A stretch of 64,000 nucleotides of DNA from Parastagonospora avenae f. sp. tritici 18332-5 (lineage: Eukaryota > Ascomycota > Dothideomycetes > Pleosporales > Phaeosphaeriaceae), in NCBI GenBank assembly GCA_022559985.1, contig JAFJTR010000006.1, positions 682,001 through 746,000 of the forward strand, in the 5' to 3' direction. Under the pieces are notes generated by a model. That model was not told the DNA's origin and did not search any database. It saw only the letters and a list, made by a program, of their open reading frames with translations. Below are positions 35,704 to 46,658 of this stretch, piece by piece; the stretch's first letter is position 1; each line of letters opens with the position of its first letter. The translations under genes and the position numbers were made by a program.

Positions 35704-36707
35704 ATGCCTGCTTCATCGACATCCGATTTGAACAGCAAGAACACTACCGGACATGCCGATGTCGAGAAGCAGGTCACCCAGGAGACCGCTAGCGTACCAA
35801 TAGCAGCTCCAAAGACATTGGGTGCTGGAGTAAGTAAAGCTGGTCAGGTTATCGATCATTGTACTAAGAGTCGTAGACAGCGCTCCCAATAGGCGTCTTT
35901 GCCACTACTCTGACTACCTTGTCGTTCAGTCTCATGGAATGGCGTGGTGAGCAAACCCCGATTCACAGGTCGCACACGAGGCGTGGGCTGACTTCGATCC
36001 CCATAATTCAGGCGTCACGACGAACAACGTCTTCGTGGCCAATTTCTTTTTTGCGGCAGCATTTGGCTTAGTGGTAACTGCGCAATGGGAGCTGTCCGTT
36101 GGTAACGGTTTCGCGTACACAGTCTTTAGTGCCTTTGGTCAATCGAGTCAGTCGGTCCTATAGAGAAGATGCTGACTTCGGACAGGTCTATTCTATGCCG
36201 GTTACGGTGCCATCCTGACCCCAGCCTTTGGAGTCGTTGAAGCATATGGAGACAACGTCAAGGAGCTGAACAATGCTCTGGGGTTCTTCATGATCAGTCA
36301 GTGTTCAAATCCCGATATAGTCTTAGTTTGCTGATCCTGATGCAGTGTGGACTGTTTTCGCGCTGGTCTTCCTCGTAGCCTCTTTACCAACTAATCTAGT
36401 CTACATCTTGATCTTCTTCTTCGTCGAGCTGGGATTCATCCTAGTCGCGGCGTCTTACTTTGCCGTAGCCGATGGACATCCGGCTGCCTCCGTCAATCTG
36501 AAGAAAGGCGGCGGTGCTTTCTGCTTCCTAGCTGGATTGACGGGGTTCGTGTTATCTCCCTACAAACTGCATGTTACACACACACTAACCTCACATCTCC
36601 ACTCTTGTAGGTGGTACCTGACATTCGCCTTGTTACTCAACGACTCTATTGTTGAACTCCCACTTGGCAATACCTCGAGGTTCTTTGCTAAGAGAAAGAC
36701 GCAATAA
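35704..36707 (+). CDS. GPR1/FUN34/YaaH-family membrane transporter
   Basis: Six exons, 35704-35829, 35877-35946, 36012-36137, 36186-36296, 36346-36544 and 36611-36707, giving 242 aa. Introns are 47-66 nt, the first with a TACTAA branch. After a hydrophilic N-terminus (about 40 aa) come six hydrophobic segments: PIGVFATTLTTLSFSLM, FVANFFFAAAFGLVVTA, YAGYGAILTPAFGVVEA, FFMIMWTVFALVFLVAS, LVYILIFFFVELGFILV and GGAFCFLAGLTGWYLTFALL. This is the six-helix acetate/succinate channel family (yeast Ady2, Aspergillus AcpA). The signature NPAPLG motif is degenerate (ALPIG), so it is a divergent branch and its cargo may differ. Cluster context makes a small organic acid or sulfonate plausible. Confidence 0.9.
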
Positions 36708-37316
36708 ACGAGGACAAGCACCGGCGCTGTGCAAGGATTTTGCACGCGATGTCGGTCTTTCTACATACCGTTCCAGAAACCAATGTTGAGGCATGGGGTT
36801 ATTGTGATGGAAGATGGTGTCATTGAGGGGTTAGATGGCGAATGCGCTCTCCTTTTTGGTGGTGAGCTTGGGGTTGTTTTAGTCCGCTTTGAGTTAGAAT
36901 GAACGTGTTAGTGTCTATCGCTTTATCGATCATCGCTCGTACACTTCACGCACAAGTCGACCTCTGAAGTGCCGTGGAGGCTTTTGTACCCCACGCTAAT
37001 GCTATCACTCATCAAACTAACTTTCAGCGAATACCCTGACGTTCGATGCATCTCTGTGTGGCCGTTTGCTGATTTTCGGTGGAACATCCTTGTCGACGTC
37101 CTTCCATCACCGTAACCGCCACATGTTGCTCGTTGCGTCGATTGTAGCCCCGCAGAAGGCTCCAAGATGAACGAATAGCACGCAATAAAGATAAGGCATC
37201 ATGCGATTTGCAGAGCTCTCCAGTGAGAACATGTCTGCATATATAGATATGCACCCTTGACATGAATTGTCTGTGATTGTGCATATAGAACTCACAAGGT
37301 CTTCTACAAACATACC
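36708..37316 (+). promoter_or_regulatory. Promoter region of the sfnB-like gene
   Basis: 609 bp without a gene. A GGCATCATGCG stretch near 37195-37205 differs by one base from a CYS3/MetR-like ATGRYRYCAT palindrome on the minus strand. This is weak. Confidence 0.3.
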
Positions 37317-38819
37317 ATGGCTATCACTAACGGCTCTAGTGGCAAGCACGGAAACGCCCAAGACGTTGACTTTAGAGATCCTGCTGTGTATGACCAATAT
37401 GCGAAGACTTGGTCATCGATTCCAGGAGACGAAGCCGGCTGGGTCCAGCGTGCTCAAGAGGTTGCAGATGTTCTTGCTGCCGACGCAGTACTTCGCGATC
37501 AGGAGAATAAATCTCCCCGGGCCGAGGTTGCTCTGCTGAAGCATTCCGGGCTGCTCAAGATTTTGGGACCAAGGGAATACGGCGGTGGTGGCCAACCTTG
37601 GAGTGTTGGTGAGCTCTCATTTTTCATAGTATGCAGTGCGTACACTAACCTTGGCGCAGGCTACAAAGCTATTCGAAAGGTAGCGGAAGCCGATGGGTAC
37701 GATTCTCGGTCTTAAATCTTGGTCTACACATGCTAATTGTCCTAGCTCGATCGGAATGCTGCTCGGATATCATCTTCTGTGGTCGACAACAGCAAGTGTG
37801 GTTGGCTTGCCTGAGCAAGCCGATCGTATCCAGAAGCTCATTATTGAAAACAACTACTTCATCGGCGGTGCTGTTAATCCTAGAGATAGCGACTTGGCTA
37901 TAAGATCCGACGGCGACAAGATTGTGTTCAATGGCTTCAAATTTTTCAACACTGGGGGTGTGATCTCCGATCTTACCGTTCTCGAGGGTGTCTACGAAGG
38001 CACTGGAAATCACATCTTTGCCTTTGCAAAGACAGATCAACCCGGAATCCAATTTGGGCATGACTGGAACAATATCGGACTTCGCCTGACGGAGTCTGGC
38101 AGTGTTAAGATCTCCGATGTAAGCGTTTCATGGACGGATGCGCTCGGCTGGAATGTCGAGAAGAAAGAGCCAGATCCTCGCGCGCTTCAAATTCCATTTG
38201 CGACTCTTCTGCTGCCTTCAATCCAGCTTGTCTTTAGCAACTTCTATTTGGGGATCGCTCTCGGTGCGCAGCAGTACGCAGCAAAGTACACTGTGAAGGG
38301 TACAAGAGCTTGGCCGTTTGGCGGTGATGTAAGTACACGATCCATCAGTATCCATCAAGCACAGTGAGCATCATCGCAGCGTGTCGTGGTCTGACGCACA
38401 AACAGAACAAAGAGAAGGCAACAGATGAGTTCTACATTCTCGAGCGCTATGGCAATTTCCACGCCCACCTGCGCGCCGCCTCTGCCCTTGCAGACCGTGC
38501 AGGTCGGGAGGTTGACGCAATCTACCAAAAGTATGGGGGTGATCTCGATATCCGCGCCAAATTGACGGCGCGCGAGCGAGGTGAGCTGGCCGAGTGGGTC
38601 GCGAGCGTCAAGGTTGTCGCGACAGACACTAGTCTGCGAGTTACATCGGGTGTGTTTGAAGTCACGGGTGCAAAAGCGACAAGCCAGAAGGTCGGGCTGG
38701 ACCGATTCTGGAGGGATATCAGGACGCACTCGTTGCACGATCCTGTTGCGTACAAGAACCGGGAATTGGGGAGGTTTGAGTTGCTGGATGAGATTCCTGA
38801 GGCTACCTGGTATACTTGA
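37317..38819 (+). CDS. sfnB: SfnB-family sulfur-acquisition oxidoreductase (acyl-CoA dehydrogenase fold)
   Basis: Four exons, 37317-37608, 37660-37696, 37746-38328 and 38406-38819, giving 441 aa. Introns are 49-77 nt. It matches the DszC/SfnB branch of the acyl-CoA-dehydrogenase fold: SGLLKILGPREYGGGGQPW, EADGSIGMLLGYH (across intron 2), YFIGGAVNPRD, FNTGGVISD, DWNNIGLRLTESGSV, NFYLGIALGA, and the diagnostic C-terminal GAKATSQKVGLDRFWRDIR followed by HSLHDPVAYKNRELGRFEL. Bacterial SfnB is linked to dimethyl-sulfone use and is thought to be flavin-dependent; its exact reaction is not settled. No peroxisomal or mitochondrial signal is seen. It lies downstream of the transporter gene on the same strand. 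Confidence 0.93.
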
Positions 38820-39021
38820 ATATGCCGTCTCAATTGAATTCAATGACATACGTTCTGGTGTATTGACTGACACCTTCACGTGAGGCTACATGTACGTCAC
38901 TTTTGTGAAATTTATGACCTAACGCAGACAGGTATAACGACACCCTTGTTTGGGCCAATCTGTACCTTATTCTGGGACATTTCAAAATGTCGCGGAACTA
39001 ACAAAGCAAGCAGCACAGATA

Positions 39022-40540
39022 CTAGTCGTGCTCCCCAAGCACCATAGCATGTGTATCGTCCGCTAACTCGTCGTTATCATCCTCCAACTCCTCATTATCG
39101 TCTTCCAAGCCCTCGTTATCTTGATTGACCTCAGCCAGATCTTCCTTCGTCCACACATGAGGCAGCGGCGCAGTCCAACCTGACTTAATCAGTAACGTAG
39201 GCGCCTCCTCACATGCCCTCGAGCTTCTCATATCCATATTCGGAGTTGGGCGCGAGATAGTGGTGCATCATCAAACTGAGAACGAGGCGATGGAGCGAAT
39301 GGTGTTTCGAGGCAAACTGTAAGAGACCCATAGACACTACTCTATCGAGATTGCCCCCGTTCTCAATGTCCGAGCAAGGTTCGCGAATTAAGCTTTTCGC
39401 CTCATCAATGTAGATATCGTCGATGGTGAGGTCCTGCAAGCTATCCGGAAAGTCGGTCTGTATTTTAGGCTGTGCATCCAAGTCATGGTCGTTGCTGAAA
39501 ACCAGCGTCGCCATGTGAACATGAAGTTTACGAAGCTCAATTAGGCCCTTGAAGCTAGTCCACAAAAAAACCCCAAAGTCTTGAGCTGTCCAACGTAGGG
39601 ACTTTAGATGTGGTGTATGTCGCTCCCGTGCCAGGATAACGGTGTCGAAATCCTGCTGTGTCGTTCGTGTGCATCCCGCCCAAGAACCGCAACGGTCGAT
39701 AATGAGTTCTCCCAAGTTGGAGGTAGGGTAAACTTGTATGATTTTGGTGATCGATGCTGGAAAGAGGTCATCCACCTGCATGAACACTAGTCGGCGTAGC
39801 AAGGGTCGTGTGGGCATCGGTAGTGGTACGGCAAAGAGTGGGTCGTGAATCAGATCAGAGTAATCGTGCATCTCGAGAGTTTCCATTGAAGGCAGCAGGG
39901 GAACTTCTCTTTCTGCAAGGGTAAATCCGCGGTAAACCAGGCTTTTCAGCTTCTTCATCCGGGCTGCACCTTCGTCCGAACTGTCAACGATGATTGACAC
40001 TGCGGACTCGTTGTGACTCGATTGGAACCGAGGTATACATTGATACAAATCTAGATGTTCAATGTTTTTGGCCATGCAGATGATGAGCGCAAGAACTTAG
40101 AGTTTCGATGTACCCTGGTATATAAGCTGCTCAGAAAGAATGTGTCCAAACCATTGAAGCCGGCGTTTGAGGCATGTATAATCGCCAAGTGTCTTTGTGA
40201 CGACTACCGTTATAACTTCGTTGACAAGACCCATGCACTTCCATAAATCAGACTTGTCTTGGTGCTTCTGTTATTCAGTCTGTTCAACGTCAGGTGATGG
40301 CGCGACTGCGATGCGCAAGATATGCTGCACGAGCGGCTGGCGCGAGAGGAGCGTAAAGAACAATCGCCACAGCTGGTTCTCGTCCTTTTCGCGAAGGGTG
40401 GTGTCTTGGTATAGATACGGCTCGGTGACAGAGCGGTAATATCTGGACGACTTGGAGAGTGCGCTCAAAGCTGATGTGTCTCCAACAAGACAGCGACAAA
40501 TGTGAGCGTCAAGCTCAGTAGAGAGCTTGCTCAGCGACAT
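39022..40540 (-). pseudogene. F-box-like/leucine-rich protein, broken frame
   Basis: The minus-strand frame starts at 40540 with an F-box-like helix set (LSKLSTELDAHICRCLVG, ALSALSKSSRYYRSVTEP), typical of fungal F-box proteins that recruit substrates to SCF ligases. The same frame meets TAA at 40273-40271 and TGA at 40132-40130. It then continues with leucine-rich coding sequence (MAKNIEHLDLYQC, LKSLVYRGF, LHRLVLSLMMHHY) to a stop at 39209. The natural acidic tail (WTAPLPHVWTKEDL, then LEDDNEELEDD) is in another frame ending at 39022. So there are at least two stops and a frame change in one gene. Multiple introns could rescue parts, but I found no donor-acceptor set that joins the frames well. 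Probably a pseudogene. Confidence 0.65.
39071..39120. repeat. Imperfect 21-bp tandem repeat, about 2.5 copies
   Basis: Units begin at 39071, 39092 and 39113 (TCGTTATCATCCTCC-like). On the minus strand they encode the repeated acidic E-D-D-N-E-E-L tail of the broken F-box-like gene. Confidence 0.75.
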
Positions 40541-43176
40541 CGTAGAGCCAAAGGGATTGTGGTGATTGTATCGGCTGACGGTACTGCACCGAACTCCGAG
40601 TTGAGGGCCCGAGTTTAGTGCGGTTGGTGAGCGAGAAAGCGAGGCTGCTCAAAATTTTGATACGGCACGACCACGTGCGGGCCAATCCACTAACGTGGTG
40701 ACGTGATAAGTGAAAGGGCATGAAAAGTGAAAAGACTTAATCAGATATGCGCTACATGAGTGAGTAGAGCCTTCAATGCCGCTCTCCATGTCTTTGGGTA
40801 CTCTGTACAACTCTTCTAGGCCGTTGAAGGAAGCAGAGTCGTCCACTGGTACGTAGCCAACGGTGTCTGATAAGTCTTGGTCCGACAAATCCATGAGCTT
40901 GTCCCTACTTTGATGTTTCGTGGCTAGCCGTCCCTACCTATACTAGAGAAGGACTCTGTCGTATCTTCGTAAGTAATGAGAATCCAATAGCCTATACTGT
41001 CAGTCTAAAAGTCGCAACATCTCATACTGCTTATGGCCTCCTGCTCGCCTGTGAAGAGAAGAAACTCGGGGATCTTTCATTTGATGTTGCTAAGTGCGTG
41101 TATTCAGTTCATCAAATCGTGCTTTCCTTATGTAATGCAATGCTCGGCTTTTTGTAAGTGTGATGAGAGCGAGTTGTGGCAGGTCGGACGGAGGTACAAA
41201 CGGGCGACGTCATCTGTGCACGGACATCCCCTGTCATGAGAATTGCTCCTGCCGTGCTCCGAACCTCCAACAACATCTCACATGTCTTTTTGTTCACTCA
41301 ATGTATACCACTACCCGCGATTCTGATATCCGCATCTCTTAAAGACTCATTAATAAGGCACTTTGCTCTACCAGCAGAGGCAGGTCCGAAATCGTTGTGA
41401 GCTCAACGCTTCCTCAGACTCGGCCTACAGCTGGATATAACTATAGTAGGCGATAACAAACGAAGCCTACTCTGCCAAATGCATTCTAGCTTCTCTTTTT
41501 CGACGGTAAGCCCCGAATCCGATACAAGGTTCTAGCTGGATGCGCCATGTGCAGTGCCGGCAATGTGCACTTGCAACGAGGCGTTTCCTCATGCAAGCTG
41601 CAAGGCTGTCTCATTTCACCACTCCACGATGCCCCGATTTTGTCTCATCAGCCCTCGGGCGAACCACAGCGAATGAATACAGCCTTGCTTGGTGTCCTTC
41701 CTAAGTTGGCCGTTCCGTTCGTCCCCTGACTAAGTTAGCGGTTAAATACGGTTAGCCGCTCTTGCAGCGCCTTCGTACCGCCCATTGCTTAAACCCTCCC
41801 ACATCAACTCAAAGAAGGCAAAATCATACCTTTGGGTTGCTCTGTCCTCTCGAAAACCGGCGGAAGGATCACACCCGTTCTTGGCGTCCGCGCCCGACCG
41901 GGAATCAATCAGATGGTCGTACAGCTTGACACAACCACGCGGTTTGTGGACACCTTCATGTGACTACCAACAAGTAGCAAACCACTACTGGGGTCGAGAA
42001 CTGCCTGTTCGCGGTCTAGACTAGCGTCGGCATTCTGGAACCTTGTTGCACATTTGTTCTACTCCATGCCGGCTGAGGTGGTATTTTCCTAGCATCTGCT
42101 CTCCTATCTTATCTGCTTCTTCAAGCTCTTTCTACTCATTCGTCTATCTCGCTATCTCTAATCTCCGCTTGCACAATCTCCCGACGGCAGCGATGAGCTC
42201 ACATGCGATGCAACCACCGCCTGGACAGAGATGGAATCAAGGCCGTCTGCCGTTCCCGCTTATTCTCGAGTTGTACTCCGATGTTGCACGCATGTGTCTT
42301 CAGTGGTAATTATCCCACGGGCTGCGGCACGTCACTTGGCCCCATGGGCGCCTAAGGTGCTCTTTCGAATTTGTCACCGCCCGAAAAATTGGAGATGGTG
42401 TCTATGTATACCTCGCCGCTCGTTAGTGTGTTGCATGTCTGACTGTGCCACATGGACCGGACCGAACGCCCCATTGCCTTCCGAGCAGCCTCAATCTATA
42501 TGGAGACAAAGTGAATCCACCATATGAGTAAATATGGATGCACGTGCGTAGCAAGCGTTTATAGAGACCACTTGGTGTTGCGGTATGCATATAGTATACA
42601 CATTATAGTGGTCTAGCTACTACTGGCTCGCTTCTGGGGTAGATGTCAATTATCCGCCCGTCTCTAGATCGCATCCGCCCCGGGATTCTGTACATCACGC
42701 CCCTCGATAGTTCACGCCCGTAGGGCACAAGCCCCCAAGATGCTCCATCGACGCCGCACGCGACGGTCTTCGCTAGCATGGGCGCTTCTTACATTTGCAG
42801 TAGCGTAGTTACTGCGCCGTCTCGTGGATAGGATATGTACCCTTGGACCTCGCAGATGTCCAATTTCCTGCAGCATTCTCCCAGCCTACAGACTGTCACC
42901 CTCCTTTCGACTGAGCCGTCGTTGCATTTCCAAGTCACTCCTTCCATACTGAGCTTGTCGCGTGCCTTTCGGTCTCCTTGTCCTTCAACGGTCCCTGCAC
43001 ATAACCTCACGCTTCACCGTGTCGTACTACATATATCTTGCCATTTCCTGTTCAACATTATCTCCTCAAGCTCTATCTTCACAAACGCCTCATCCGAGCG
43101 ATCTTGATCAGTACCTGCACTAGCGCAGCCACTCGCCACGTAGCACAGCACAGCCCGCGCTAGCGACATCATCAGA
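40541..43176. other. Gene-free 2.6-kb region
   Basis: The longest gap in the window. A minus-strand frame at 40894-40649 begins MDLSDQDLSD but has no family match and ends within 81 codons, so it is not called. The last 150 bp before the chitinase start are C/T-rich. No repeat or mobile element is recognised. Confidence 0.5.
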
Positions 43177-44630
43177 ATGCGATTCACAAATATCTTGCTC
43201 TCTGGAGCTACATCTTTGCTTTCTCTTTCAACATTTTCCCAAGCTGCTCCAGTATCTCAACAAGACGACATGGCTTCCACAGCAGTTTCTGGCTACAAGA
43301 ACGTTGCGTACTTTGTCAATTGGGTATGCTCGCTTGCTACCACCCCACAAAAAGCAAGCTTGGAAACTAACACATGATAGGCTATCTATGGTCGCAACTT
43401 CAATCCGCAGGATCTTCCAGGCCAGGAACTCACTCATGTGCTTTATGCCTTTGCCAATGTTCGACCTGAAACCGGTGAAGTCTATCTGACCGACACTTGG
43501 TCGGACACTGACAAGCACTACGCTACCGACTCTTGGAACGATGTTGGTACCAACGTCTACGGATGCGCAAAGCAGCTTTTTCTCCAGAAGAAGAAGAATC
43601 GCAAGTTGAAGGTTCTGCTTTCCATCGGAGGTTGGACTTACTCAGCCAACTTTGCGCAGCCAGCTTCGACAGAAGCAGGCCGTGCCAGGTTTGCAAGCAG
43701 TGCCGTTGCCCTTCTCCAGGATCTTGGTTTCGATGGTAAATTCCACGTCATACTGTAGCCCTCTTCGTTTACTAACCTCCTTCAGGTCTCGACATCGACT
43801 GGGAGTACCCATCCAACGAAGCCCAAGCAAACGACATGGTGTCTCTCCTCGCAGCCACCCGCAAGGCCCTCGACGCCTACTCGGCCGCCCATGCGCCAAA
43901 CCAAAAGCTCCTCCTGACCGTCGCCTCGCCCGCCGGCGCCAAAAACTACAACATCATGAAGCTCGGCGCCATGGACAAGTACCTCGATTTCTGGAACCTC
44001 ATGGCCTACGACTACGCCGGATCCTGGGACGCCAACGCAGGGCATCAGGCCAACTTCAACCCCTCTGGTAACAACGCCATCTCCACGCCCTTCAACACGC
44101 AACAGGCGCTGAAAGACTACGCCGCGGCGGGCGTCCCGCTCAATAAAATCGTGCTTGGTATGCCCCTGTACGGCCGCGCTTTTACCAACACCGATGGCCC
44201 CGGCAAGCCCTTCTCGGGCGTCGGCCAGGGTACGTGGGAAGCGGGTGTGTACGACTACAAGACGCTCCCCCAGGCCGGCGCGACCGTAACCAATGATTTG
44301 GACCTTGGCGCGAGCTGGAGCTACGACCAGGGCCAGCGACTGATGATCAGCTACGACACGCCGCAGGTGATCCAGAAGAAGAGCGAGTTGGTGAAGAGCA
44401 TGGGGCTGGGCGGCGGGATGTGGTGGGAGAGCAGCAGTGATAAGAAGGGGAGTGATAGTTTGATTTCGACTGTAAGTTCCTTTCGCTGCACTGTCTTGGG
44501 ATATGTACTGACTTGGACATAGTTTGTCAATGCTGTTGGTGGCACGGGCGCGTTGGACCAGAGCCAAAATCTGCTGAGCTTCCCTTCGAGCAAGTATGAT
44601 AACTTGAAGGCGGGATTTCCTAACGAGTGA
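43177..44630 (+). CDS. Secreted GH18 chitinase (fungal class V, Chit42-like)
   Basis: Four exons, 43177-43323, 43381-43735, 43786-44471 and 44523-44630, giving 431 aa. Introns are 50-57 nt. A signal peptide (MRFTNILLSGATSLLSLSTF, ending SQAAP) is followed by a GH18 barrel: NVAYFVNWAIYGRNF, HVLYAFANV, KVLLSIGGWTYS, and the catalytic DGLDIDWEYP (Asp 172, Glu 174, restored across intron 2). Further on are WNLMAYDYAGSWD, GMPLYGRAF and GGGMWWESS. No chitin-binding module is present. It is close in size and motifs to the endochitinase Chit42/Ech42 type used in hyphal wall turnover or mycoparasitism. Confidence 0.96.
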
Positions 44631-44990
44631 GTGGGGTGTAGGCTGGTGGTGATTCTTGGGCATCTTTTTGGCCCGCCTTCTTGAACATACTTTGGGTGCG
44701 AAAGTTGTTTCATTTGTCTATCGTCAATCGCTTTGGGAGAGCAGAAGACGAGGATCTTTCTTTAGATGCCACTATCGCTTCATATAGGTTGGGGATGTAG
44801 ATACGGACTTCGGGATATAGTCATGATTCATTTGTTTACTTCAAAGTTTCTTCCAGACTCAGGCTTGAGGATTCATGCTCATGATCGACGGATGATTGAT
44901 TCAAGATGACGGCTTGTTGAAACGCCGTGCCAAATGCTGGAGTCTACATGGTGAACTATATACAATCATACAATGTGATAGGAAATCTGC
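44631..44990. other. Convergent 3' region between chitinase and LIP5
   Basis: 360 bp with no supported gene. Confidence 0.5.
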
Positions 44991-46229
44991 TTAAGCAGAC
45001 TTCTCCATCTCGGCAATCTGCGCCCCGCCAACCTGCCCACCCCGTCCCATTCTCCTCTTCTTGATGACATTCTCAATGAACGCTTCTCCAGCCTTGTAAC
45101 TCGATCTCACGAGCGGTCCAGAGGCGCAGTACAGGAAGCCCATGTCCAGCGCACGCTGTCTCCACATCTCGAAAACATCGGGTGTAACGTATTCGTGGAC
45201 AGCCATGTGTTTCTTCGTTGGGCGCATATATTGGCCGAAAGTTACGACGTCAACATCGTTCGCTCGCAGATCCTTGAGGGCTTTCCACAGTTCGTCTTCC
45301 GTCTCGCCTAGGCCGAGCATGATACTAGTCTTGGTGATGAGTTCTGGCTTCGTTTCCTTTGCGATTCGCAGCACGTTGAGTGACTGTTTGAAGTTTGCAC
45401 GTCGATCGCGGACGTAGGGCGTGAGTGCTTCTGTAGTTTCGACGTTGTGTGCAAAGACATCGAGGCCAGAGTTCGCGACCAGTTTGACCATCTCTGCGTC
45501 GCCTGCGTAGTCTCCTACAAGTGCTTCTACAAGCATTGTCGGCGCCTTTTGCTTGATCTTCATGATTGTCTCCATTGCGTGTCGCGCGCCTCCGTCTGCG
45601 AGATCATCGCGATCCACGATAGTCAAAACGACGTATCCGAGTCCCCAGCGGCTGAGCGCTTCCGCAGTGTTCTCTGGCTCGTGCGGGTCGAGAGGTGGAG
45701 GGGCCTTTGATGTCTTCACCGAGCAGAATCTGCATCCGCGCGTGCATGTGTCGCCCCCAAGCATAATTGTGGCTGTCGCAGCACTCTTGTCGCTTCCACC
45801 CCAGCAGTCGCTAATGTTCGGACACTTCGCTTCCTCGCATACGGTATGGAGGTTCAGCCCGCGCAAATCTTTCTTAATCTTCTTGTAATTCGCATTCGAG
45901 GGTATTGGCGTCTTTAGCCATTCTGGTAGTCGCGTAATGGTCTTCTTTCGTCCTTCTGGTCCTACTTGGACAGTCTTGATTTCGTAAGCCTCTGCGGGGG
46001 AGAGGGGCGCATCGGGAGCAACGAAGTCCCCGAATGAAGGACCGGCATTCAGAGTGTCGCTAAACGACGTCTGTGGTCGCGCACGTTTGGGCGGCTGTTG
46101 TGGGAGTGATGATTGCGGAGAGTCAATGGTTGTGGCGAAAGCTCGTGAGCATGGTGTTCTTGATCGTGGAACCGTTCGAAGGGTCGAGGTGGAGAGAAGA
46201 CATCGCGAACGTGGTATCGAAGCTGCCAT
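44991..46229 (-). CDS. LIP5: Mitochondrial lipoyl synthase
   Basis: A single exon of 412 aa. The N-terminus is Arg/Ser-rich without acids (MAASIPRSRCLLSTSTLRTV), as expected of a mitochondrial presequence. The auxiliary cluster motif CEEAKCPNISDCW and the radical-SAM motif CTRGCRFC are both intact, with LTIVDRDDLADGGA, HNVETTEAL, GLGETEDE and FGQYMRPTKKHM following. The late RSSYKAGE contains the Ser-ligand region. The enzyme inserts two sulfurs into octanoyl chains on lipoyl-dependent proteins. It is divergent to SEC21 across 429 bp. Confidence 0.97.
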   Translation of the reverse strand: MAASIPRSRCLLSTSTLRTVPRSRTPCSRAFATTIDSPQSSLPQQPPKRARPQTSFSDTLNAGPSFGDFVAPDAPLSPAEAYEIKTVQVGPEGRKKTITRLPEWLKTPIPSNANYKKIKKDLRGLNLHTVCEEAKCPNISDCWGGSDKSAATATIMLGGDTCTRGCRFCSVKTSKAPPPLDPHEPENTAEALSRWGLGYVVLTIVDRDDLADGGARHAMETIMKIKQKAPTMLVEALVGDYAGDAEMVKLVANSGLDVFAHNVETTEALTPYVRDRRANFKQSLNVLRIAKETKPELITKTSIMLGLGETEDELWKALKDLRANDVDVVTFGQYMRPTKKHMAVHEYVTPDVFEMWRQRALDMGFLYCASGPLVRSSYKAGEAFIENVIKKRRMGRGGQVGGAQIAEMEKSA

Positions 46230-46658
46230 TATGAAACTGTGTATACAAAGAAAGAAGAAAAGAAAGTGTGGGCAGCAGAGTGTTGAGTCGTCAAGTTATT
46301 CATCTCAGCCTTCAATACCCGAAAATGGGCGGCGGATCCAGGGCCGCGCTAGGGCAGGCGCACGGCGTCAAACAGCACAAACACAGCTGCGCGGAAGGAG
46401 CAACCCACATTCGCGGCATCCCTGCACTCCGCCGAGTCGAGCCATCTTCAACGTACACCAATTCACTGCGCCGACACGTACACCCTCCGAACACGCTATC
46501 CTACCCGCTTCCTGCACTCTTCACCCAACAATTGCTGCGAGGGGCCCCGGACACCTTTACTGCGTCGTTCAGCAAAGGCCACGTTTGGCGGAGCAAGAGC
46601 GGGACACTTTTTATACCACACAGGGACAGCTCTCGACTAGAGCCATACTGCGCCCAGG
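46230..46658. promoter_or_regulatory. Divergent promoter of LIP5 and SEC21
   Basis: 429 bp between the two start codons. A purine tract (AAGAAAGAAGAAAAG-like) lies next to the LIP5 start at 46248-46265. No specific site is assigned. Confidence 0.5.

Noticed and set aside
40649..40894. Minus-strand frame starting MDLSDQDLSD
   Set aside because: 81 codons, no family, coding character fades after about 50 codons. It could be a fragment, but I cannot support it.
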